Source: Lycocorax pyrrhopterus obiensis (Eukaryota; Chordata; Aves; Passeriformes; Paradisaeidae). Taken from it: a stretch of 64,000 nt of DNA. The notes beneath the pieces are model-generated. The model was not told the DNA's origin. It did not search any database and saw nothing but the letters and a program-made list of their open reading frames with translations. Positions 35,501 to 48,431 of this stretch are shown in pieces. The stretch's first letter is position 1. The number at the start of each line of letters is the position of its first letter. Location: the NCBI GenBank assembly GCA_014706295.1, contig JACSVZ010000037.1:3100001-3164000 (forward strand), written 5' to 3'. Both the position numbers and the translations under genes were made by a program.

Positions 35501-38500
35501 GTCCCTGCAGAAGGAGCGAGGCGAGCACAAGAAGACAAAGGAAGGTGAGTCCCTGGCATGGGTGGCACAGCAGTGGCCAGGCAAACCCCCAGCTGTCCCC
35601 AAAGCCCCTCCTGCCTCAGCGTGGCTGTCACTGAGTGGAATTTGGGAGCAGTGAAGGGACGTGTCCAGTGCCCGTGGGCAGAGGGTGCCGGCAGGTGGGT
35701 TCTGTTCTCTCCACTCCTACATTTGTCCTCAGGCCAATCTGTGAGTAACACTCCCCTGTCGTGGTGTTTGAACGCTTCAAGTGCTGACTAAACCTGGCAC
35801 TGGACCGTGCTTTTTTCTTGGAAAGATGTCGACTTTCTGCCAGAAGTGAGCTGAAGATGCTGAGCTCTACAAGTGCTCGGTGCTATCAGCATCACTGCCC
35901 TCCACGAGGGACAGCGCAGACTGCCAGGTCCTTCAGAGCTGATGCACAGAAGGACAAACAAACATGCAGGGGATTTTAAGACCGTGAAACACAGCAGGAA
36001 GCAGGAAGCCAACAGATGAACTCATGTGCCTTTCAGCAGAGTGCTGTGCTTGGGTGTCAGGCCCCTCTGCACTGCATTGTTGTTGGCAACTTAATAACTT
36101 GGGTTTTATCTCTAAAAGTGGTGTGTGGGGTAACACCCCTGCTCCTCACTCGGGCGTGCTCTGTGCTGCTGGGTGCTGGATCCAGCATCCAGCTTTGGGT
36201 GCAGCCCTGTGGCTGCCTGGCTGAGGCAGAAGTTCCATTTCTGTGCTGCCTCTTTAATGAATTTGGTGAGGAAATGGAGCACCCTAACACACGTTACCCT
36301 TGTCATGGGACCTTTCTGTTTTAAGGGGGTGGCACAGATGAGATCAGCACATGAGTTTGGGTCTCACAGCTTTGGTTCCCCTTTTCCAGAGTCATCTCTT
36401 ATTTCAGAGCACCCCAAAAAGTTTTTCAGCTTCCTTGACATCAAGCTGCAGCTGTTTGTGTGCTCAAGTAGGAAATCACCAATGCACTCGCCTGGGGAAT
36501 GGGAAAGGAAGGACATTTGGGTGGACAGCTCTCGTGGAAAATACTCCCACCTTCCCAAGGGCATGGAATGGTCTCCCAGCAGCATCTGCATTCCAGCTTA
36601 TTGACTTGCAGCCTTTTGCTCAGCAAGGGGCTGAGTTCCTTCTTCCTTCCCCCTCCCCTCCAAAACACAAACCAGATCCTTATGAAATTCCAGCTCGTTA
36701 AATCGTCTCCTTTTCTCCTGTTTCTAGATTTTTTAGTGTACAAGTTAGAAGCTCAGGAAGCTCTCAACAAGGAGAAGGTAGGTGTGGCTTATCCCAGGGT
36801 GTCTGTGGAACAATGGGAAATATTTTCTTCTGGTGCCACCAGGGCCGTGAGGCCACTGGAAGGCAGGGAAGGCTCCGTGTGTGCATGGTACAGGCTGAAC
36901 TTTGGCTGACTCCTCTGCTCAAGGAGTGTGTGAGGATTTACTCCATCTCAGGGAAAGGGCTGGAGCTGTTCTGCCTGTTCTCCCACGTGTGACAGCCGAG
37001 GAGACGATTCCCAGCTCCTGGTGTGGCAGGGGAATTGCTGCTCCATGGGACAGAAGAGGCCTGGGGAGGCTGAGTGCAAGGCTCACCACGGGCAACACGG
37101 GCAAGAAAGGCCACGGGGGTGCTGGGGAAGGCATATCCATTGTTTTCTGTCTCCAGGGATTGTCAGATGATTTTCACCAGCCTGTGGACTTCCCACTTGG
37201 CAGGGAAAAAGACTCTTCAGTGAGGGCTGGGAAGAAATGCATCCCTGGGATACCGTCTGTCACATTCACTCAAGTTATCAGGCTGGGTTTATTCCTCTCC
37301 CAGAGCATCTGGGGATGAGATGCTGGAGAAGGGGAATCCCTTTTAGCCTGCTCCTCTGGGGGTGAATGTCAGCCTGTGACACAAAAATATCTGAATTTTT
37401 GAATGGTGGGCAAGTCCTTTGCAATTTGGGCTCGTTTGCTGGGGATATTTCAGACTGTAGTGAGGATTTACGGGGTATTTATCACATGGAATTGGGGAGT
37501 GGCAGTTCCATGGTGCTTCATTCGCACTTCATGGTGCTGCTTCACTTTGCTCTGAAGTGCCCAAACCCAGATCCCAGCAGATGTTTCTGAACCTACCTGG
37601 ACTGGGGCTGTCCCCTCTCAGGTGCCACTGCTGCCCTGGGGACACCCAGGAGCACCTTTGGGTGACTCCACACCCGCCGTGAGGGGATGATGGTGCTGGG
37701 GTGAAAAATGGGGACCCAGAGGAAGGAGGTGACCCTTAGTGGGGCACGAGCTGAGCTGCTGGGCTGGTACAGACCCCTCTGGAGGGGTAAATCCCTCTCC
37801 TCTGCTGCTTCGTGCCAGCTGGGCTCACTTTGGCTGCTGTGCCTGGTTACAGAGTTTGCCCGAGGCTCACTCCATTGCCTAGTGATCCATTTCTTGTGGA
37901 AACGGTGCAATTTCCGTGTGTGGGCGACAGCCTGAGCTCTGCTGCTTTCTCTGCCTCCCCCTCAGCTGCTGCCAGGAGAGCTCAGCCTTCAGGGAAGGGG
38001 ATTCACTGTGCAAAGCTCCTTCAGCACCAGGCCTGGCCTGGATAAGGGGCTGAAGGCTGGGGAAAACCACTCTAAATGTGAATTAAGCATGCAGTTAATG
38101 AGCTGCTGGATAGGTTGCTTGGGAAAAGTTCTTCGAAAAGGTTCTTCAAAAAGGTTCTTTGAAAAGGTTCTTTGAAAAGTTTCTTTTCCAGCCTTGCACG
38201 CTCTGCTGGTCCCCATGGTGGGCTTGTCCCTTTTGGTGTGAGGGGGCAGCAGGGATTTGGGCAGGTTCTGGGTGGTTTTTCTCCCTGCCGTGGATTTTTT
38301 TGGACTCTAATGGCACTGTTGGATCTTTTTCTCCCCAGCAAGACTCCATGAACAGATATGGGGCCCTCAGTTCCCAGCACAAGATCCTGAAGGTAAGGGA
38401 GGTCTGTCTGCTGGGTTTTAAGGGATGCAGAATCCCGGGAAGGACTGAGGGATTCCCGCACTGAGGGAGGAGATCCGTGTGGATCCACATTCCTTCCTGA

Positions 38501-41500
38501 CTGCTCAGGTCCGGGGGAGCTCCCTGTTTATTCTGTCTCAGGTTACAGCTTTCACCTACACCTCCTTTCAATGGCAGCCTTTGTGCACTTTTATCACACG
38601 GGCTTTTGCTGGTTTTTCTGGGTCTCCCGGTGTGAAAATGAGTTTATTCATTGGAGCTTGCCCTTTGGGCTCACAGTAAATATTCCAGCCCATGGAAAAA
38701 GCTCAGAGCAGGGCAGCTTATAGCATTTTATAGAATTTTATAGCACTTTATAGCATTTTATAGCACTTTATAGCTTATCATGTGCTCTACCTGAAGCATA
38801 TCTTGATGTTCCATTTTGCTTTTGCTGGAGCAGCGCAACTGGAGGCTGCTGGGGTGGTTTTTTAAACGTTTTTAGTCCGAGCCTTAGCAGTGAAATGCTA
38901 ATTTAACTCCGGGATGGAGAAAGAGGGCTGGCTTCCAGCAGCCCTGAGCACCTCTGGGCTGGATTTCCTGAGCTGAGCTGGACCTCCAGCTGCCTGGCTT
39001 TTGGCTTCAAACTTGGGGGAAAAGGGAAGTACAGTTCTGTCTCTTGGGTGTTCTCCAGCTCTGTGGATTCTGGGAACGCTCTGCAATAGCAACATTCCTC
39101 TTCATAGCAACTGCAGGCTGAGCAGAACGCTCTGCTTTGCTTCTCTCGAGGGGACACTCAGAGCTTTTTTGTCCTGGCTCCCTTTCTCTTGCTTCCTTTT
39201 ATTGGAGGGGTGGGAAAAAGAAAAAGAAAAACCCCAACCATCTATTTTTTTTTAAACTACATTTACAGCTGCTGAAAGACAAAACCAGCCCTTGGGACTG
39301 TGGGAGATTTCAAACCCTCCATCCCCCACCCCCAGCCTGAAAAAGCAGTTTTTAGCCCAGTTTCTGCTCGTTATGAGGCTGTGGGTAACACTTCTGGCAC
39401 TGGGGCCCAGGCAGAAATGCTTCCCAGTGGGACTGGCTTGCTCAGGAGGAAGATTGCTGCCAGGAATGTCATCCCCTAGGAAATGGGACCCCTAGGAAAT
39501 GGGACACGTCGTGCTGAACAGAAGCAACGGAGCTGGAGGTCCCAAATGTGAGCAGAGGGTTCCACGGAGCCACAGCAGCACATCTGGCTGTGGTGTTCCT
39601 GGCCACTGCCGTCACCCTGCTCTGTGCTGGAGTCCTCCCTCGGTGGCTGATCCACATCTGGAGCTGGCACAGAGGGGCGAGGGGCTTGACTTTGCCCAAA
39701 AATAGCAGCTGGAGCCATTGCCTGTGTCTGGGTTCCTGCTGGGGCCAGGCTTTGTCCTACAAGTCCTTTCTTCCTCTTGAGTGGAGATGAAAATGCTTTG
39801 CTGCCCTCACTGTGCAGGAGGCATCCTGGCATTCCCTGCAGCAGGCCAAGGAATTCTGACGGGGACTTCCTGAAGCTGCTGGAACATGAAAAGTGAGGTG
39901 CGGCCTTCCTCTGCTTGTGGGTTAAACACCCAGGTTGTTGATTGTACTTTGTCCAGTTCTGTCCACAAAGTTAAATCAGGGCAGAAATAGCTGAGTTTGA
40001 GGTGCTGTTATTGCCTTCTTCACCTGGTCATTCCTCCCTTGGGCACAGAGATTTGAAACATCTTGGGCACTCTGTTATTTAATGATGAGAGAACTTGCTG
40101 CTCTGAATTCTCCCAGCTGAGTGCAAGATCTCCTGATTTCTGGGAGATGAGCTGCCTTGGGAATGATAAGATTTCCCCATTTTGCATTGTGAGGGACCCA
40201 GAAATGCCAGGACAGCATCTCATCCCTCACCCCAGCTGCACTAAACATCATTTACACAACATCCACGGGGCTGTGTCCTGCAGTTGCTGCTTGACTGAGT
40301 AAAGCAGCAGAACTGTGAGCTGGGGAAGGGAATTTTCTCACTCAGGTGGACACGGGAAGTTCCTGGGTTCCTCAGGATACCTGGCCTTGCTGGGACTGAC
40401 CCGGTCAGGAACGTTCTGCTCGCAGATAATTAAATTCTCTGAAAAACAATCCCATGTGGGGTGTTCCAGGGACCTCCTGCCTGCAGCTTTGGATTCCTCC
40501 TGGAGTTTGCACACCCTGGTCCCAGCCAGCCTCAGAAAGCAGCTGGGAGTGGGGACGCTCCCCACTTCTCTCCCTCCCCAGCCTCCTGCTGCTGTCAGAG
40601 GACGAATATTTCCCCCCTTCTTCCTGCCTGGGAGCAACCTGGGGACACTAATTATGCACATCACCTTGCAGGCGGAATATGGCTTAGAAATTAATTGGCC
40701 TGAGCTGATGAGGACTTAAAATTCCTTGAATTTCACGAGAGTTTCTTGTTTAAATCAATCCTCCTTGCTGATGTTGTGGCTTTCGAGGTGTTTGGTATCA
40801 AAATGATTTTAGGGAAGGGGTTCCTCTGCAGCGCCTTCTGCCAGGGGCTCTGATGAGAGCTCTGAGTACCTTTGAAAGCCAAAGCAGGAACCTCCAGTTC
40901 TCTTTATTTCCCCTCTGGATCCTGTGATCTGATGAACCCAACATCCTTGTCTCTCTTCTTTGTTCTGTCTCTGGGACCCCTCCATGTTTTCCTCTGCACT
41001 GCCTGTATTTTTGGAGCACAGCTACATCTCTTTCAGTGGAGGATAATTCCTTCAGGGGGAACGCCTGGGCCACAGACACTTTGTTTTCCTGGAGATAAAC
41101 GCGAGAATCGATAGCATTTCGAGGTTTGGGGTTTTTAAAACAAGATTTTAATTTTTTTTTTTCCCCTCCCAGGAAGCCTGGTTGAAATGGCTGCCTGAGT
41201 CCTGAGGAGGGATTGTGTGGCAGGGCCAGGGTTCACCTGAGAGCCAGTCAATGTGCATACATAATTGGTGTTGACAAAGTGGATGTGGAAGGAATCTCTC
41301 TCTGGGTTACCATGGGAACAAAAAAAAAAAAGGAGGTGAATTCTGGTTCAGCGGGTCCCAGCTAAAGGATGTTTCTGTGTGTTTTGTTCCTGGCCTCTGC
41401 AAGAGGGGAGGGGAGAAGACAGCAGCTTTCCAGCCCACTTTTAACTGGTGAATCCTTGGCCTGCTTGAAATAGTCCGTGGTCTTGTGAGAGTCTCGTTAC

Positions 41501-44500
41501 CCTGGAACTGGATGCCTGCGAGCCCTGGGGTGCTGTGGGAACGTGGGCTCTCCCCGGGCTCTGCCACAGGATCCCTGCACAAGCTTCCCCCTCTGTTGTA
41601 GCAGCTCTGAGGGGTGGCTGGGAGAACTTCCAGGCTGTTGGGAAGCAAAGCAAGCAGAGGGAAAACCCCTGGGTGTCCAGGTGTGTGTCCCACCCCTGAG
41701 GAGGGTCACGGGAATTAGACCCCATCCCTGTTCAAAGGTGATTATTCCTACCCTGCAGGGTGCTGGTGCTCCACGGAAAGGAGCAGGGAATGTCCTTCAG
41801 AGGTCTGGGAACTCTCCTGGATTTGTGTTCCACAGGGATTTGGTTTGATACCAGCACGTCATGGCCTGCACTGCGATGGATTCCTGCAGGGAGGAGCAGG
41901 AGCAGCTCCTGACTCTGTCCCAGAAAGGGACTTGGCACCAATTCTGCCTCCAAGGAGACCCCCAAAACCTCTTCCCAAAGTGGAATTTAGTTGGCATTTC
42001 ACATCTTCCCCTGGACCACTGAGCACAGAGAATGTTTGATTGTACCTGGGATTTCTGGCACAAACATCCCTCCTGCCCCCTCAAGCAACTCATTAAACAC
42101 ACCCTCGGCAGTAGGTAAATCACTCCTCTTGTGCTGACCCTGTCCCTTCTTCTCCTCCCCAGAACCAGCACGACGATGTCAAGAAGCAGCTGCTGGACCT
42201 GCAGCTGCAGCACAACAGCCTGAAACTGGAGCACCGCAAGAGCCTCGAGACCCACAGCCAGAAATTTGCCCAGCTGCAGCAGGAGAAGGACAGCGAGGTC
42301 ACCAACCTGCAGGGTGAGGGTGATAAAAACTGAGAAAACACCGGGCAGGGGAAGGACTGGGATCAAAAGAGGGCAGAGATTCCTCTGCAGGGCCCCAAAA
42401 ACACCACCAGGAACAATTTTGTGTGGCAATGTGCAGTGTCTTGGCCTCAGCTGGAGCATTGTCATGCCTCAGGTGGTGGTGCAGGAACAAATCCTGCAAA
42501 TTCTGGCGTTGGAGCTTGGGAGCAAAATGGAACACATTTTTTGTAATGGATGGTGTGGGTCTGTAAAATGCAATTTAATAGTGCAAGTGTTGTAGGCAAT
42601 GTTGATCCCTTTAATTGCCAAAGAGTGGTTTTTATTTATTCTGCTGTTTAATTACATTGTGGGGCTTTTAAGGTTTGCATCTGTTCTTACTTGATGAGGT
42701 CTGGAACATCAAAATCTGCTCACGTGTGTTTGGGTTTTTTCCTCTGCTCAGCAAAGCCCAGTGTAATACCTGATGAGCTTTTGGGTTAGAAGGGGGGAAA
42801 TTGAGGACAAATAAGTGAAACCTAAATATTTGATTGTCTGTCTTCCTGAAATGCACGTTGTTAGAATGGGATGGAGGGGTTTTTTTTGCTAGATTGTCTC
42901 TGAGTTCCATTCTCAGTTTGATGTCAACCTTCACTGCCAGGCACAGCACTCAACCTCAGAGGCAAAATGTGCTCTCCCAGGGCTGAATATAAAGAAAAGA
43001 AACCCCCTGCAATCAGAAATATCTGTAATTTTGAGCCTTGTGTGCAATTCAGCCCACTGCAGTCATGGGAAAATTCCCATCCCAGCCCACAGTGCAGAGA
43101 AACCGCAGTGCATCCTGCCCTGAGGGTGTTCTGAGAGATGCAGGATCCAGAATAAGGCTGGCATTTTGGGACACGGCCTTTCCTTTCCATCCGAGGGTAC
43201 ACGGTGACAGCCAAACCCCGGCACATCGCGTGCCTCGGCGCTGAAGCACTCAGGAGTGTGCAAAGAGCTTGAAAAAGCCCAACCTGGAGGCTGCAAGGCA
43301 CAACTGTTCCTTAAAAGCCCAGGAATAAACGTGCCTGAGGACAGAACTGTCCCATGATTATTTTCTCTAAGTGGGTCGTGGGGTTGTTTTTTTGGTTTGT
43401 ACCATCAAGAGGCAGCTTCTCTGCACAGGAGGAGGGAATCTGTGGGCTCAGGAGAGCTGGCACATCCCTTTTGGGGTTCTTCCTCAAGCTTCCAGTTCCC
43501 CCAGGAAGGGGCAGTGACTCCCTGCTCCCCTTCCTCTTCAGCTGCAAGGGGGTAGGGAAATAAAAACCCGAATTATCTGACTCCTGTGGCAAACAGAGTG
43601 AGAGCCTGAGCTGAGAGCTGGAGTTAGCAAAGAGTCTGGAGAGAAGGAATTCCTGGGAGTGCTGGAAGGAAAATGATGAGCAGGTTTGTAATTCCTGGGC
43701 TTGGAGGGATCTGTGAGGTCAAGAGGAATTTGTGGTGAAAAGGGGAGATGCCACACTTGAAAAAATATCTCTTTTAAGGAAGTTTCTTCTTCTCCTCCTG
43801 CAGACACGGTGTTTAAACTCAGAGAAGAGAGCAAGCTCCTCAGGAAGGCCCACCAGGAGGTTCACTCCCAGCTCCTCAATGCCCAGGTAACCACCGGGCT
43901 CTGCATTCCAACGTTCTCTAAACAATAAATCCTGTCACCAGCTGGATTCCGGGGTGGTGAGTCCCCTGAAACAGTGCTGGGAGGTGTTGGTAGTGTAGAT
44001 CCATTCTGTCCAGGTGAAATTCTCCAGCCTGGAATCTCCCAGTAGCTGAAAATACAAGTTTGCTGCCCAAAGTCCCTGAATTCCCAACCCTGGAATGCCT
44101 CCCCACATCCCAAATACTTCCAAGTGATGGTGAATTGATGGGTATAAGTTTTGCCTCCATCTGGTTTGTCCTGACTGGAAGTTTCCAACGAGTTCATATC
44201 CCAGGAACTCTTCTTGGCTGCCTTTTCCTCGTTCCTTTTATGTTTGCTTTGCTGAGGGGTTTTGTTGGTGTTTGTTTGGATTTTAATGTTAATTTTAAGG
44301 TCACATTTCAGGGGGAAGAACTGAAATCAACAGAGCCTGCTCAGGAATTAATTTCCTGCTAAACTTTGCTTCCTGCTTGGAAGTTTTCCCACTCTGCCCA
44401 GTCCCTAACTTGGTCCATTTCCAGCACATGAAAAGGTCTCCCCCCTTAATTTCCTATAAATAACCAGGGTGGAAATGAGGAGCTTTTCCTGAGTGGCTTT

Positions 44501-47500
44501 TTCAAGCCCTGCTTTTCAGGGTTGAGGATGAAAGAAAGAAGCTGCAGGAGAGAGAGGAGGGTTGCATTTGCTTACCCAGTCCAGGAGAATCAATTTTCCT
44601 TTGTCTTGCACAGTAAATTGGATTGTCAGGTAGGATTATGCCAACTATTGTCAGCCCTGCTGGGATGAGCACATCCAGGGGGAAGTGCCTCCCCTGGAAG
44701 GAAATGAGGTGATCTGGAGGTACAGGAGGAGAGGGAGGCCGGGAGAGCCAGGATACAATCCTTGTGCCAAGGCAGGAGTTAATCCATGGCTCCTGCACTG
44801 AACAACATCAGGAAAAGGATCCGTGCGACAGCTCAGCACTTCACAAAGGGGAAATGCAGAATATCCATGAAATCTGGAGGGAAATCTGGGTTTGGCATTA
44901 ATGGTCGTGGATTTTCTCCAACCTTTCATATGTATAAAATACAGATTTTCTTTAGAATGTGCCTGTGCCAAAGAGTGGCTGTTCCCAGCAGGGAGATGTT
45001 TAACCCCGTGTGAGGTTTCTCCGTGTCCTTCTCCTCCCCTCAGGCCCAGATGGAAGAGTTCAGGCAGCTCAAGGAAGCTCTCCAGAAGATGCCAGGCTTG
45101 AGAGGAGGAGGAGGAGGAGGAGGAGGAGGTGGGAAGGGCCAGCAGCCCCTGGTGCCAGCCAGCAGCCAGCTGCAGCCGGGGAGGCAGAAGGTGTGGTATT
45201 CCCAGGAAAACCCAGGGAGCAGCGTTCTGCAGGGCTCCTGGGGCTTTCAAATAACAAACCCAGCTCCCTCCAGCTGAGAATTTGCTCTCGTCCTTCCTTC
45301 CTTCCTTCCAGGCTTTCCAGGCCAGCCAGGAGAACCGTCCCGCCGGGAACGCGCTGCCCACCGCGGCGCCCGGCGCTCAGCAGCCACCGGGGCAAGGATC
45401 CCACAGCCACGACGGCCCCAGGCCACAGCCACGCGTGCCCTTCACCCAGGCAGCCCCAGCACACGATGCCAACTCGCTGCCAGAGGCCGTGCCAGCCTGG
45501 CCAGCGCGGCACGGGGACGGCCACGTGGTCAGGTTCACCCGCACCATGAACAGCCTGCCCAATGGGAACCCGGTGGGTTCCGCTCTGGTTTTGTGTGGTC
45601 TGGGCTTGTGAGAGCTCAGAGTTGTGGTGTTTGTGATGCTTGGGTGTGTGGGCAGTGCTGGCCTCAGGTTTAACACGCTGAGGAGTTGGTGGTTTCACAG
45701 CCAGGCTCAGGGGTTCTTCTGGGAAGTCTGCAAAGAGTAAATCATCACAGCAGCTTCCCCTCCCCAGCCCTCCTGGGGTGGTTGAGAGGGAGTTATGGAC
45801 AGCAAATCTCTAAAAAAAGACAATAATTGCAGTGTGGCTGGGCTTTAATTACAGTAATGTCAGTGTGTAGGGGTGTTTTAAGGTAGTTCTGTTGTTCCTC
45901 TTTTCCTGGAGATTCACCTCCCCCAGACAAGCCTGGGTCACGTAGGGTCTGAATGATTCCTTTTGGGCTGTATTAAGGAGGAGTCTTCTGCTGCAGGGTG
46001 GGCAGGACTGTGGATTTCCTCTGGAGCATTTCAGAATGTTTGTTCTTTGATAAGGGATTTTCTGGCCCATAAACCTGCCCAGATTTGGGGGTATTTGATA
46101 TCCCAGGTGTATCCTTGTGTCTCCTCTGCAGGAAGTGAAGATGGAGATGCGCATCCAGGTGCGAAGCCACGAGGAGAGCCAGGCTCCCGGGCTGTCCCTG
46201 GCTGATCCAAGACAACCCTCCCCAGCAGAAAAACCTCCCATGCTGGACAGCCCTCACTCAGCAGGGAACAGACAGGTGCAAATGCAAAGGTTGGTGACAC
46301 AAAACTCTTCCACTCTCAGCGTTTGGGGTGAAGGTGCCAATCAGGAACATCCCAGGTCTCTCTCTCCTTGTGTTTATTGTGGGTCTGTTTGAAAGATGTT
46401 GGAGGAACAGCTCTTTTTTGGTGTTTTACTGGTATTGATGGAATTCCTGGGAGTCTGGTCAGGGCCCAGGATCCAGTGGATGCTGTGCAGGCCGTTTATT
46501 GTCTCAGCAGCACTGGCAGGAGACTGCTCTGTTCTGCAAAAGGAAGAACATGTCTCTCTGTGGCTGCAATTCATCAAAGTCTGGCCACAATCCAAAAAGT
46601 GACTCTGAAAATAGTGCTTCCTCCTTTAACTTATTTATCCCCTGTGTGTGTGCAGGTCGTGTCTGTTCAGTTTATTGGAGCAAACAGGATTTCATTTCTG
46701 TTTTATCTGTAGAGGAAACTTCTGGATTTCATTCTAGACTCAGCCTGATCCTGCCCTTTCTTCTCTTCTATTTCTTTCTGTTCACTTAACCTGTGCCCTT
46801 TCCAGGGCAGAGACTGGGCTTTGCTTATTTCTTTAACTGGCCACGTCCTCCCCGAAGTGCTGAGATAAATCCCATCTGCAGGGACACAGCTGGAACAGCT
46901 CGGGGGATGTTGTGGCTGCTGCAGGCAGGGCCTGGTGTGGCTGTGGCTGAGGGTGAGGGCTGTGATGGCAGAATGGCCTTTCCCCACCACGCAGAGCCCG
47001 GCCACGCTCCTGTCACCGCGTGAGGCGGAAAATGCAAATATTGATTTGGTTGGCGAGGGATTTCGGCGGGGACAGGGATGCCGGGGTGTTTGGTGCGCTT
47101 TGCCTCTCCTGGAGCTCTCCCCAAGGAGTTCCAGAGCAGCTGGAGGCTGCTGTTTACACGGGCTGAGATTTGTGATAAGGAGCACACAGCCCAACCCTGC
47201 CAGAGCCAAGAGCAGCACGGGGCTGCAGCAGAGCACAAAGGGGCCTCACAGCCAGGAGCTGCTGCCCTGGGAGGCTCTGACCAGCGGCTTCCAGATCAGC
47301 TCCTGGTGGCCAACCTGCATTTTGATGGTTTTATAATGGGGAAATCGTAGCTGAGGGCTGGGCTGGGCTGGGATTTTCCTCACTGGAGGGTTTGTGTGCT
47401 GGCTTAAAGAGCTGCTGAAGTTGAGGCCATTTGTCCTTTCCAGCAGTTAAAACCCGAAATGTCTTAAATAGGGTTTTTAAATCTCATGTAGAGGACAGGC

Positions 47501-48393
47501 TGGAGCAAGCAGTCATCCTGCTTGGAACTGCTGTAACTTACTGGGGTTAAAAGGTTTTGCTTCGCTTATTTTTGAGTCCCTATCACTGGGATTTCATCCC
47601 TTCTTTGCTTCTGAAGCTGTCCCTGACTAAGGCCATTGAGCTATTCGGGAAGCATTCATTTTACTGTAGTAGCATCTTCATTTTCCATGAAGTTGGAACA
47701 ATAAAGAGGACTTGTGGTTTTGGTATTTTTAAACCCTTAGATGTGCGTGTTTGGGTATGTGTGAGGCATGAGTAAGAATCTCTATTCAGAACTGGAGTTT
47801 ACTGCTACGTGGATGTCATTGTCATATGAACAATATTAAGAGAGTTCTACAATAAATTGTATTTACAGAGCAGCACTTATTTTGTACTCTGTGCCATATT
47901 AAATGTTCTTTTCCAAGCAGATATCACAGTAATTAATACAACCTGCTAGTTTCGACCAAAAAAGTTAAATTAGGCCAAACTTCTGCATGTGTTGGAGTAT
48001 TTTTTTCTTTTCTCTGCTAGCCATTATGAAATGGTTTTATGGAACATGTACTGAGGCAGGGAATTCTGTTTGGTTGCAGCTGGAAGGACCTCGTCAGCAA
48101 GGTGAACGCCCAGATGGACGAGGAACAAGCCCATGGGTACCCCAAGAACCTTCACTTTGCCCCCAAGCCTGGGCAGGAGGTGCAGAGGGGCAGCCCCCAG
48201 CCCCCCAGCCCGAGGAGGGGACCAGAGCAGGGGGCAGAGAAGGAGAGGGCGGATGAGGAGGAGCTGGAAATGGGTATGGAAACGTTTCATTCATGGCATT
48301 GAATTCCTCTGCACACACACAGCATTGGCTGCCTCAAGCAGATGGAGACAAACCACCAGAGTGGTGGCAGTGGCTTTAAGGAGACCCCACTGA

Positions 48394-48431
<38 letters not shown>

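Larger units (their letters stand above)
35545..38338 (+). other. GOLIM4-like introns 2 and 3
   Basis: Intron 2 (35545-36727) and intron 3 (36778-38338) flank exon 3. The only structured element seen is a 13-bp tandem repeat at 38128-38179, about 160 bp before exon 4. Confidence 0.8.

Noticed and set aside
47690..47710. AATAAA in GOLIM4-like intron 9 as a gene end
   Set aside because: Exons 10-14 continue in frame with good splice sites, so this is at most an alternative site.
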